64,000 nucleotides of DNA, from assembly GCA_013396755.1 (NCBI GenBank), contig VWZF01004021.1, positions 1,394,975 through 1,458,974 of the forward strand, in the 5' to 3' direction. The stretch comes from Sclerurus mexicanus. Lineage: Eukaryota > Chordata > Aves > Passeriformes > Furnariidae. The notes under the pieces are model-generated. The model searched no databases. It was not told the DNA's origin and was given only the letters and a program-made list of their open reading frames with translations. Position numbers and translations under genes: made by a program. The first letter of the stretch is position 1, and every line of letters begins with the position of its first letter. This document shows, piece by piece, positions 1-11,605 of the stretch.

Positions 1-560
1 CATTGCTCAGATGACACCGGCGGCATAGCCATGGAGAGCTGGGATGGACTGCCAGGATCTATATCGGGGCCGTGTGCGAGCTGTGTGGTCTCCCGGATAT
101 TTTGGGATGCAAAAACGCCACGAGCTGCCGCCCAAGTACTCGTGTCGATAAAATAAGAAGGGTATTTTTGTAAATCCTTAGCAAGCACCACTGTCGTGCT
201 AATTGGTGGCAGGAAGCAAGATATTGGGGTTTGTTGTGGGTAACCCTACTTGGGGTATCAATACCTAACAAGACCCAAATTCAAGCTATGTGCTCAGATG
301 TTCTTTGCTCACAAGTGCCTTTCCCCAGTGAAGTGAAGGATTTCCCCGATATGGTTTGGAAATGGCCACTGTTGTGAGGAGCGAATAAAACTAAAACAAA
401 CAACCAGGCTGTGATGTCTCCTGTTACTGGTGGGGAAGTGAAACCAGCGTCACCCAAAGTTTTGACACCATCTCTAATGAGCTGTGAAAAGTCTGTTGTT
501 AGGAATGGATATATAACGTGTGTGCTTTGAATAAAACCAATAAAATCAAATTCCTCCTTT
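1..560 (+). other. Possible 3' terminal exon end of an unidentified plus-strand gene
   Basis: Two overlapping-range polyadenylation signals in plus orientation (AATAAA at 530-535 and 539-544) are followed by T/GT-rich sequence (about 555-600), a good cleavage-site arrangement. A short open frame at 15-173 (stop TAA at 171-173) lies upstream; I do not recognise its product. In mammals the PITX1 3' flank holds convergent genes (PCBD2, CATSPER3), so a PCBD2 3'UTR is conceivable, but I found no PCBD2 coding sequence here. Confidence 0.25.
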
Positions 561-3500
561 GTAATTTGTTTCTTTATTATTGTACATATGTGACAAAGCT
601 GTTTAGTTTGAAGATAAATTTAAGATAAATAATATTTGGTTACTGGGAGGTCTTTGGTTTAGAATATTGATATTTATTTACACACTCTGAGGAAAAAAAT
701 TCCCATCTACTGATGGAGCTTGGAGAGCTGCACTGTCTGGCTGTGGCACAGAGCTGTCCTGGGGGTGTTGAGAATCCTGACCAGCAAAGAGGCAAAAATA
801 CTCAGGAAAGAGAAGGATGGCTTTGAAATGCTCAAAGTTTTATCATCAGTGTTTATTTAGCCGTGATTTCAGCCAGAATTTAGTCATTTCTTCTTAACTT
901 CTGGGGCATCCCACAGACCTGCAGGCAAGGTGAGCATTGCTGTGTAATTCTAATAACTATAACATAAACATGGGGAATTAACAGCTTCCATTCTCTTCCC
1001 CAGTGAGTGCTGACTTGGGAGGCAGTCTCGCAGTGCAATCCTGGCTCTGCAGATGCCATAAAGAGGATTTCTTTCCTTACTTTGGGGCTGTTTTGGTTTT
1101 TAGGCAGGTTTGCCAGCATTTCTGGAAGTGCATCCCCAAACTGTGATGAGCTTCACCTCCCTCCCTGTCTTGGCAGCATCCCCAGCTCCCTGCAGAGCTG
1201 GGCCGGGCATCCTGCGATGCTGGGGAGCCCTGACCCACGGTCCTGTAGCTCCCCAAATCCACAGCAGCCGGCTCAGAGCCGCCCCATGCTCCTGCCCAGC
1301 CCAGCCCAGCTCCACCTGTGCCTGTGCTGCTGGTGTGTGGCGAGTGCGGGATGCCGGGGGCCATGGGGAGGGGATGCACAGCCTCCCTCACCGGGCTGGA
1401 ACTTCACAGCAAATTTCGACAGCAAGGATTTAGTGACAGGCGCTGGATTTGGGCCAGGAAATAGCCTAAGGCTCCTTCTCTAATGAAGAGCACTGTCAGC
1501 CCAGCTCTGAGCAAAAGCAGCCGGTGTGCAGGGTTTGGGTCTTTGCCAGGTGATGGCATTGCTGGAGCTGTGGTGGTACGTCCCTGGCAGCTGCCCAAAA
1601 TGCAGGTTGCCCTGCTGTGCTGGCTTCTCCTCGGGGTCAGCTGGGAGCCTGCTCCCCGTGAGCCCACAGCCTTGCACCCCAAAGCATCCTGTTGCTGCTC
1701 CTGCAAACGAATCGCCTTTCCCTGTGCGCTCACGGGTTCAGCTCACGGCCACCAGCCACCAGGTTAAATATTCCCCTGGAGTGTTCAGGGTTTTTCTGCT
1801 TTAAGGCTGATTGTAGCTTGAAATATTTGGGTAATCTGTCAGAAACAAGCTTCTTGCGGGCAACTTCCCTGTGTTGAGACTGATACAGCTCGCTGTGTCC
1901 CCTCCACCGACCTTGTCCACGGTGCATGGGAAGTGCTGTCCCTGGGAGACCCTCCAGTGGTGCTCCATGGGCACAGGAAATTAAAAAGCAAAAACTTGAG
2001 GCTGGGAGAGCGGAGCAGGGAAGATGCCTGCAGTGTGCTGCGTGGTTGGGATTGGTGCTCAGCTCCTGCGAGGCTGGAGATCAGACCTTCACAGGACTGT
2101 CTGAAACAGGGCCAGCAAATAATCCTTTTCCTTCCCCACGGTGGGAGCTCAGGTCCAGTAAACTGCAGAAATCGAATTGAAAGGGGAGGCAGCGGGGCTC
2201 TGGGGATGGGCTCCCACAGCTCTGCAGGGACATGTTGGAAAGCAGGAGGGTGTCTTGGTTTGTGAGTCAGGGCTCAGTCAGGCTGCACAGGGATTCCCCC
2301 TGCCCTTCTCCTCCTCCTGGCTGCCCACACTGGAGCCCGAGCTGTGGTGGTGCAGTGGCTGAAGAAGAGGTGGGTTTTCTCTTAATTAACCTCTCTCATC
2401 TGGAACAGTTTGGACATTAGAAGGCTGATGGGGACGTGTCCTCAGCCAGCTGCCTCTCCAGGCTGGAAGGACAGACTGATGTGGTTACTGCTCAGATATC
2501 TGTGACAGGTGCCTGGCTGCAGGATGGGGCTGGAGGGATCACAGCATCCCTTGGGATGTGTCTGGGATTCTGTGCTGGTGGCTGCTGCCTCTTCATTGGT
2601 CTAGTCTGGAGCTCTGGGGGCTCAGCAGAGCAAAACCACAGGGTAGATCCCATTGCACTTTTTGTTGGTTTATGTCCCCCAGACAGGGCTTGGCCCAAGG
2701 TCAGGGGTTCTTGCAGCATCCCGGGTTTTGGGTGACGAGCACAATTCCTGGGTTTGCCCGGTCCCTGCTCCAGCACTGCCTCTGTGCTCAGTGTTGCAGC
2801 CTGCCAGGTCCTCAGCCCTGCTCTGCCTTCCCCTCCTCCGTGGGACTTTTCAATCCTGCAAAACACAACTTTGAAAGCTTTGCACTTTCTGCAGCTTCTT
2901 ATAGGTGTCTGCATCTCCTCTGGCCCTTTTAGCCCCAGGTTAATGAGGGGATTGTCAATTAACTGAAGTTAATGAGTTCTTCTCCATGACCTAGTTTCAG
3001 TTTTTCCCCACTGTTTGCTCCAAGAAACAAATATTTGTGGCTTACTCAAAGATACACCTCGGGATTAGCCAAACATGTGTGTCCTGGAACGAGTGCTTGC
3101 ACAGCGTCCAGACTCGCAGCACGGAGATGCTGACTAATAGAAATAAATTGGCAATTGTTGGTGTTCTTTCTCCTAAAGATCCAAGGAAAGGAGCAAACGT
3201 GGATGTGAGCTATCCCACTGACATCAAAGGCTGTGTTTGGGCAAAAGCTGCTCACTCTGAAGATCTGTCACAGAGTTGGACTCTGGTGAGTTGCTGACAA
3301 CTTTGCAAACGAAGTTTGGAAAGAGCCCAGGCGTGGCCTGCCAGCGGTTCTGTCACAGCCAGCCAGCCTGCATGGACTGTGGGGACACCGGAGCCCTGGG
3401 AAGGGTCCCCAGGGAGAGCAGAGCTCTGTGCTTGGGCTCCTGCTCCACTTCCAGACCTGGTGGGTGCACAAAGAAGGGAGGGGGACCCCCCAAAGCTCAA

Positions 3501-4093
3501 AGACATGGTCTAATGTGGGAGAGCTCCCTGGTTTTTGCTGTTGGACACTCGAGCCAGGTGAGGCTGTTGGAAGATGTGCTCCCATGTGCCATGGCCAGGA
3601 GGGGATGGGGGTCTGGCCCCCAGAGCTGCTTGGGGTGGCTGTCAGGCCACTGTTCTTTCCTGTGCCACTGCCTGCACTGGCTCAGAGTCTGAAGGAATTG
3701 CATTTCAGCTTCAGATCCCTTCACCTGTTTGACACTCACCATTCTTAAACTGCAGTTGTCTGGTCTTTTCTACAGCAGCCCTTTTCCCCTCTTGCTTTTG
3801 GCTTAGCTGGCTTAAGCGCCCTTTTAATACTCAATTTTCACTTTGAAAAATCTTTCTTGGTCACACTCCTCGATTTCCTTGTGTTACACAAGCCAGCTAC
3901 TGTAGGCAAAGCTCTGAGCCTTAATTATATATCCCAGTAATATATAGCCAGGCCTGGCTAATGTCAAGGAGCCCAGTCACGAGCATCAGAGTTTCTGAGA
4001 GCTCTGGCTGCAGGACCAGGCTCCCTGCAGGGAAGGGAGTGGCACGTGCCCACAACAGTAGGGCAGTAGCACAGTTTTCCCAGAAAATTTGTG
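561..4093. other. Intergenic, nothing recognised
   Basis: Open frames here are short, overlap on both strands and show no known domain. The base composition is ordinary intergenic. No repeat family could be assigned with confidence. Confidence 0.6.
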
Positions 4094-4242
4094 CCTGCCC
4101 CATCCCTGGAAGTTTAAGGCCAGGTGGGATGGGGCTCTGAGCAACCTGATCTAGTGGGTGGCATCTCTGCCTATGGCAGGGGGTGAAACGAGATGGTCTT
4201 TAAGGTCCCTTCCAAGCCAAACCCTTCTGGGATTCTGTGACC
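4094..4242 (+). mobile_element. CR1 LINE 3' end fragment
   Basis: Matches the avian CR1 3' end as I know it: CCCATCCCTGGAAG, then GGCTCTGAGCAACCTGATCTAG, GGCAGGGGGTG, GATGGTCTTTAAGGTCCCTTCC, and a terminal ATTCTGTGA. It is 5'-truncated, as CR1 copies usually are. Confidence 0.9.
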
Positions 4243-5982
4243 TCAGATGCCACCCTTCTCCTCATTGCCTTCCTCCTGTATGTCTTATCCCTGGACTGCA
4301 CCACATACACCCACCTGGAGAGAACACCCAGAGGTTTCCAGGTCCTCCACATGCTCCAGCTCATCAAGCAGAGCCGTGGGATGAGTGTGGGATGCTGCTC
4401 CACAGTTCAGTCACAGCAGACAGGGGGGATCCAGGCTCAGGAGCAGGGCGAGGCTCCCCTGTTCCCAGCTGTCAGGGGCTGCCTGGCCCCAGAGGGGCTG
4501 ATGCTGATGGTAGCTTATGAGAAAAGATGAAAATTAATAATTCCTGATTTTGTAAGAAGCCTATGGTTTGTCCATTGTGTTTTTCCCCAGTTTCTTTTTC
4601 CCCAAAGGAGAGGAGAGATTTTCTTTTTTTACTGCAGCAGAGTAGACACACAAAATAAACCCCTATAAAACACAGGTCATGTCCTACTCTTGGTCTGTGT
4701 GTATTTTTCTCTCCAGCACACCATCTCCTACTTAGCTTTCTCCTGACGACTCTGGAGGTTTATTTTTCAGCAAGGAGCTTATGTGGGCAATGAATGCTCA
4801 GCCAGCATTTCTGCCTGTAATTAATTGGCTGGGTAGCCCACCAGAAGTGGGATGTTTATTGGCACAGGGCTCTTATAATGTTCACTTCTGAGCCTTCATT
4901 CCTCTAGTTTGGATCGTAAACTTCACTTATCACCAGACTTTTATATGTTAATTATTCTGTGTCGCTGGGAGAAGGGAGGACACGTAGAAGTGCTTGTAGT
5001 AATGAATGATTTAGGCATGGAGGATCAGATGCTCCAGTTTGGGTGGACTGATTATAAGAGAGAAAACTGATATATGGAAAAACTGGGGAGATTTAAATCA
5101 GGGTGTGTGTTTGTTGGTTTGAGCCTCATGCCATGCACTGGTGGAACTCACTGCCCAGAGATGCCTCGTCTGGGGACCACAAGGAAGAAAACCTGTAGGA
5201 TAAGATTTGGCACCGTTGCCCCCTGAGACACTTAAAATGTTGAGGTGCTTTGAAAAAAATCCCAGTCAGCACAAATCTGCAAATTTAAGAGCCTAAATGC
5301 CTTTGAAAACCCGAGCCACGCAGCACTGGGTTTTGGTGGAAGTCGGTGGGACTTAACACCTAAGGGACTGGGGCCACTGGGAAATTGCATCCTGGCTTTG
5401 GGTGAGAACGCCTAGAATGGCTTTACTGGGGGGGAAATACCAAAGAGAAAAGTTCTTCAGGGTTTCACAGTCCCTTCCTGGACTAGGAGTGCTGTAAATA
5501 TCCTGCAAAGCCCCACCAGCTCCGAGGGCATTTGGTACTTGGCTTTGTGTCCTGACCTGAAGGGACAAGTGCCCTGAGCCACTTGGCATCCCAAAAAACA
5601 CCTCGTTGCCTAAAATTTGTTTAATATGCAATAGAGCCGTCTAAATGCATTTTGCTGAAGGTGCAGGAGGCTGTTTATGCCTCTGTGTGTATTGTTATTT
5701 ATTAATTGAAGCCTAAATTAGCCCTCAACAGGTTAGCAGTATTTAATGCAGAGAGCTCAAACATGCAACACATTCTTGGCACGTTTCCCTTTATTAATTA
5801 AAAACCTCTTTAAAACACTCTGCCTTCCACCTTGGAGCAATAAATTTCCACCTTGAGGAAATAATTTCCTTCTTGTATTCCATACAGAGACGTTCTGTTA
5901 GCTGCAATCCCTGTTTCAGTGTAGGCCCCATTCAGCCTTATTTCAATTTCAAAATAAACTCTCAAAATGCCAGGGTTTTCTA

Positions 5983-6050
5983 TTAAAAAAAAAAAAAAAG
6001 AAAGAAAAAAAAGGAAAGGAAAAAATAAAATAAAAAAAATTAAAAAATCA
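5983..6050. repeat. A-rich low-complexity tract
   Basis: Long runs of A broken by G and T (AAAGAAAG, AAAATAAAAT). No identifiable retroposon body precedes it. Confidence 0.85.
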
Positions 6051-9000
6051 ACTTTTCTGCATTTTAAAAAATATATTTGGCATTAATTTCGATGTAGTTT
6101 ACTGCTTGTGCAGACTGTGAGCCACAAAGCTCCTTCTTAATAAGAGCTCCCAGGACTCTGCAGTGGTTCCTGCAGCAGGAGAAGCCTTGGCAACCCGCAA
6201 GGGGCTGATGGTCCTGCATGGGGGGCACTGGCCTGCTGCAGTGACTGGGAGCGTTTTACAGCCCCCCTGTCGCCCCCAGCTCTGGGTGGCTGCTTTTCTT
6301 TATGGCCACGTGCCCCAGCCCAAACCTGCCCAAGGCTGTGAGGTAACTGGGCAAAAATGTCACTGATTTGGGGTGTTGAATGGCTTTTGTTCCCCTTCCA
6401 GTCCTGCCAGAGAGACCTACGTGTGCAGGGAGACAGGAAATCCCTCTGCTGTTTCCTCCAGGAATTTGTACCAGGCTCTGGCTTGGGGGACGAGAGATGA
6501 TTGGGGTCTCTTGTCTCTCACCGTGCGTGGCAGGGGAGGAGCAGCCGGACGCCGAGGGCAGCAGAGACACTGTTCTACCTCCGGTTTGTGCTCAAACCTC
6601 AAGGCACGAGGGTTAGCAGCACTGATGATTTTTATTCAGCTAGTTTATTAGTGCAGGAGCTTGGGAACGACTGCATCCCTTATCCAGAGGGATCCATTAC
6701 TCCGACACCAACCTGTCCATATTTCAAAAGAAGCCACTGTGTGGTAGGAGCGATGCTTCTGGGACCAAGCAGCCCTTGGTCTTGCACTGTGCAGCACTTA
6801 CCCACCACTGAGCCCTGCCAGGGCCATTTCCCAGTCCAAGAGGCTGATCCACAGCCACAGCCTCTGGATTTTGTCATGTCCCCATGCATTGTGGTGATTG
6901 CCCCTTCCTTCTCCCTAATTCCCAGTACAGCCCTGCGGATGCAGGCATTGGAGCTCATTCAGAAGTGGTCCAGGGAGGCTGTTATTTCACACTTCCCAGC
7001 CTTCATCCCCGCCAAGGTCTCCCTCACCTGCTGCCCTACCTCTGGCCCTTCCGCAGCGAGTCTCTGCATGGAGCCAGGAGCAGCTGGCTGTGGACGGACA
7101 GCACGGTCTGCAAATGTCAGTGTTGCTTAGCAGGGCAAGACATGGATGAAATGCTTCCACAGAAGGAAAAATCTCCTTTTGTGTCCTTGTGATTTTCATA
7201 ATAATCCAGGCTGGAGATCCTACAGGCCTTTTTGGTGGGCCCATCACATGTGCAGCAGAAGGTATTACGACAGCACGTAACACTTGAAGTATTACAGAGG
7301 TGGGGAAAAGCCCTTAATGGGTTTTCACGTGTTTTGTCTGAGTTTGTTTAACTTCAAAGAGAAGTTTAAAAAGAAATCCTTTCAGGTCATGTCAAGCCAA
7401 GAGCCCTGTCCAGCATGGCTTGGACTCACTTTCGGAGAGCGCTCGAGGGAGGTCGTGCTCACTGGTGTGACGTCTCCAAAATGCTGCTATGGCCTTGGAA
7501 CACATGCTGCAGCAGAGCTGTGCACTGCTTGATGGAGGGCTTTTGCAAAGCTGACTTGAAATAAAAGCAGTAAAGCTGTCGCTGAAATGTAAATGATTAG
7601 AGCAACGTGATCCCCTGTTTCCCCCAACTCTTCTGCTCATTCTTGCTTTTAGCAAACGTGATTTAAAAATAATCAGTTCAGGATGGCTTGGTTGAGAATG
7701 TTCTTGCCTTTGGGCCAGAAAATCACTGGTTTCAGTCCTAGACCGAGTGGGTCAGTGGTTGGGTCCCTGCCTGGCTGGGCACAGGGGAGACCCCTGCCTC
7801 CCTTGGGACATCCCATCAGTGCCCAGGAGCTCCTGCCCTGCCTGGCACATCTGCCTTCCCCAAAGGTCCATTGGGGATAGGGATCCCAGACAATCCCCTC
7901 CCCAGCCCACAGCTGGTGTGAAGCAAATGGAGTGTTCTACACGGTGTCAGTCCCAAGTGTCACCCCCTTCCTGCTGACAGAGTTTCCTTCCTGCCCTTGT
8001 TCCTTCTCGCAGCACAAAATCACTTAGAGTGAAGATTTCAGTGAGCTGCTGGATGACAAGAAGAAGACTTTGTGCCATTCTGATATCATAATTACGGATG
8101 GGTTTTGTTTCACCATCCTGTTTATTGACCTGTATTTGTCATTCCTGGACCTCCAGAGTGACACACTGAACAGATCAGTAATGCTGGAACAGATGACTAC
8201 AAGAGAGACTCCAAGTCAAAGAAACAGATGCCCTTTGGATGTACTGAATTATTTTCTTGGAATGAATGGATATTTTGAGGCTATTTTCCCTAGGGAAAAT
8301 GCTCTCAGCAGGAGCAGTGATGGGAGTCTAGGAGTGCACCATCCTATGGCACATGCTAGGAATGGATGGGTTTCATCCCCATCAGGAGGACTAATGCCAT
8401 TTCCCAGCACCATGCAGTGTCAATGTGGGATCAGGGTTTGTCACAAATGTGATCAATATCCTGCTGGAAAATTCCCTGTTGTTCACTGTGCCCAGCACTG
8501 GCATGTCCTGGGGTTTGCAGAGCCCTGGGTCTCCTCTGGGTGCATGGCCCCGAGCAAGGCTCCATCCTCAGGGTCTGGCTCACATGTCTGGGGGAGAGCT
8601 GAGAGCACATTCCAGGTTTACGGGGACAGTGGGGTTGCAGAACTTGCTTGCATTAAAGTTTGGGAGGTGAGAGGAAGTTGCCTTCTTAAAGCAGAAGTCC
8701 AGGCTGACCTGGGCTTTCCCTCTGCAAGGGACTTCTCTGGATCTTGTCTGGGGAGCAGCTAAGCCCAGGCAGTGAGTCTAAACCATGTAACCAGAAAAAC
8801 CTCCCACAAATCCCCCAAATGGAGACTGCTGAGTTTTACATATCTTGGGTTAACCTTAATGTGATTCAAGCCTATGATCACAGCTTGATACCTATTGTTA
8901 AAAAACCCACAGTCTGGCCTGGAGTCCAGAAAAAAATCCCTGGATATCAAAAATTCCCATGTAGCCCGAACTCCAGGTGACTGTGGTTACTGTCAGGAGT

Positions 9001-9689
9001 CTCTGTGTTACTTTTCCCCTACCACTGATCAGGACTTGGGCTTCTGAAAATTGTTTTGTGTGCACATGGCACATGCTGCGAAGCCACTCCTGGGTTGCCC
9101 TTCTGCCATTCTCCTCTGATCTTTTGGAGGGAAATTATTCTCAAGGCTATGAAAGAAAACTTGCAGAGTCAAGAGGCTCAACACGATTCCAAATACTTGG
9201 GATCTCTCCATTGCTGCTTGCCCTGCTGGGTGGGTGGAGACGCGCTTGCCAAGGCTGCATTTCTCCATGTGCCCCGGACATGGCTCTTCCCATCTTGCAT
9301 GGCATTTTGGGATCTTTTTACCACGCTCTGCTCTCACTGCAGGATGCGACATCATTATTGGGAACATGCTGGAGTGTTGGGGGAGATTGTGGAAGTCACA
9401 AAATCAGATCTTTGCCAGATAATGAGAGGATGAGAAGTTAAAAGCTCTTTAGGCAGAACTTGATCCTTGGTGGCCGTCAGAGCTCTGCTTACAACCTGTG
9501 CTTCAGACCTTCCTTAGAATAAGGCAAAAACTTTCATGATAGAAAATAATTCATCAAATACATGCTGTCCTCTCTGTGCTCTGAGGGGGTGGGAGCGCAG
9601 CTGCCTGCTCTGGTCCCACACTGTGGCCGCTGCTGATGGAGGGAGGAACATTGCCATCGAGAGCTGCAGCAACTGCGGGCTGGGAACAG

Positions 9690-9775
9690 ATCACAGCCTG
9701 GGTCCTTTTCCTGGAAACCCTGTGGCAAGGCTGGGACTAGAGCCCAGGCCTCCGGTGCTCTCCCTGCCAGCTCCC
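9690..9775 (+). mobile_element. Possible MIR-like SINE tail
   Basis: The stretch containing GTGGCAAGGCTGGGACTAGAGCCCAGGCCTCC resembles the MIR 3' part (GGCAGAGCCAGGATTCGAACCCAGG class). It is short and diverged. The assignment is by memory of the family only. Confidence 0.35.
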
Positions 9776-10521
9776 TCTTTCTAAGATCAAGCAGCCCTGG
9801 CACAGCGAAAGGGCTGCTCCGAGTCATGGCAAACCAGGGAGCACTGAGGAAATGGGTTGTGATGCCTCAGAACAGAGCAGCTCCTTTCTGAGCTCTGATG
9901 CTGATTAGCACCTTGGAACAACCAGCTTGGCTTCCCCTGGCAGTCTGAGTGCAAACAAACCCACACGGCTCGGGGTAATCAGAGAAGGGACGAGCAGCAG
10001 CCTTTCCTCTGCACAGCACGAGCTGTACCAGCACAGAGCTGCTCCCCAAGGCCTGGGCACGGCGACCGTGATGGCAGGGGCTGATGTGCCAGGGATGATG
10101 AGGACGAGGCACCCTGACCCTCTCTTGGTCATGCAGGCAGTGGGGATTAGCAGAACAGGGCTGGCTGCACGGGTTTGCTTTGCCCCCAACACGGTCCCGT
10201 TATCCTGCCAGGGCAGGAACCCAGAAAGGGGTGTTGGGGGTGATGAAAGGGAGGAAAGTGCCCCGGAGGACCTGGCTGGATGATGTGGGGAGAGGGTGGG
10301 TGCCTCCCAGCAGGGCTGCGGGGGACTCACAGCTGGTCCTCTGCTCCAGTGCAAACAGGCTCACACCTTCGGTGAGCTGGACACGAGGCAGCCACCAGTT
10401 GTGCCTTTGGTGGCACTGCTGGTATAAAACAGGTGAGTTCTTCTTGGTCTTGACAGTTCTGTATGACCATTCCTTGTGATTCTGCACCATCAGTGGGAGT
10501 TCAGCATGGCGAGAATAACAC

Positions 10522-10652
10522 AGAACACTAGATCAGGTTTTTCCAAGCTCTGACCAACCTGGCCTTGGACATTTTCAGAGATGGGGCATCCACAGTTTCT
10601 CTGGGCAACCTGCACTAGGGTCTCACCATCCTCACAGTAAAGATTTCTAGAA
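10522..10652 (-). mobile_element. CR1 LINE fragment
   Basis: The minus strand reads TACTGTGAGGATGGTGAGAC, then GTGCAGGTTGCCCAGAGAAACTGTGGATGCCCCATC, then AAGGCCAGGTTGG and CTGATCTAGTG, the order of the avian CR1 3' region. It lacks the terminal ATTCTATGA repeats. Confidence 0.88.
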
Positions 10653-11399
10653 AATACACTCTTCATCAGTACACTGTGGCTTCCAGCAGTAAAATAAATG
10701 AGAGCCCGACATGAGCAGTATCTAAGCAAAATTATGGATTCATCCCTACAGAGATGCTCTTGCAGAGCTCTCCCTGCCACTCTTGAGGCCCTGCCTGCCT
10801 CTCACCAACCCCAGAGAACTCATCCCCACCGCTCTCCAAAATCTGCCTTTCCAATCCCAGCTCTGGGTTGCAGATTGCAGCGTGTTAGTGCCCCAAAGCC
10901 TTCACCCAGGCTGGCTGAGAGCTGCTAACAGGAGCTCCTTGTAAAAGGCTGAAGGAGAAACCAGTGACACAAGCTCCTGCTGAATTTGTTCTTCATGTTC
11001 TCGTTTGTAATCATTTTGTGTTTTATGAGGGATACTTCCTAAAACTTTGCCAACATGATGGAAACACATGTGGTGCTCTAATACATGATGTGACCCTTTT
11101 GGCGGAGAGATGAGGTGAAAACCTGCTTTTCTGCAACAGCTCCAGTGTGATGCTGGCCCTCAGCTTTGTCCTGGGGAGGCTCACAGAGCAGCCAAATATC
11201 AAACGGGGTTCTCAGCAAAGACACCCCTGCTTGTTAATGAGGGAAATTAATGTACTTTGGGACTCGGATTCTCCTCCAGTTTGGGCTGGTGTAAATTAGG
11301 ACCAGGCCAAAAGAGCCAGGAGGGCTGCACTGGTGTGAACTGGGCTGCATAAAACAGAAGGAGAGGCCCCTTTTGTCAGGCGATGGCTTTTCCTCAGAA

Positions 11400-11605
11400 G
11401 CTAAATGATACATAATGTTTATATAGTGTTTTGCCTCTCCTAAATGCAGGCTAGACATTAATTGATTCCAGGTTTGCTCTGTGAAGTAGGTCAGCTCTTT
11501 CCATTTTGCAGATAAAGGAGTGGAGGGGATTGGCTGAGGGGTCAGCGCCGGCACCTCCACGGATGGCTGCCCTCCCCACTGGACCACGCTGCCACCCTAA
11601 ATGTA
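11400..11605 (+). mobile_element. MIR-like CORE-SINE remnant
   Basis: Several blocks occur in MIR order: ATAATGTTTATATAGTG, CTCTGTGAAGTAGGTCAG, CATTTTGCAGATAAAGGAG, and a final CCACTGGACCACGCTGCC. They match the MIR consensus as I remember it (AATGTTTATTGAG; TATGAGGTAGGTA; ATTTTACAGATGAGGA; TAACCACTA..CTGC). Diverged, so old. Confidence 0.6.

Larger units (their letters stand above)
4243..10521. other. Intergenic, no gene supported
   Basis: Contains AT-rich, TAAT-bearing blocks (around 4,740-4,900 and 5,690-5,800) that could be regulatory and an A-rich run at 5,983-6,050. The longest open frame, 8070-8762 plus (230 codons), has no recognisable domain, no splice support and no codon pattern that would mark it as coding. 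Confidence 0.55.

Noticed and set aside
8070..8762. 230-codon plus-strand open frame
   Set aside because: No recognisable domain, overlapped by another frame, no splice or promoter context, and composition matching neighbouring intergenic DNA. Probably a chance frame.
10490..10780. 97-codon minus-strand frame
   Set aside because: It reads through a CR1 fragment's 3' region, which is non-coding in CR1.
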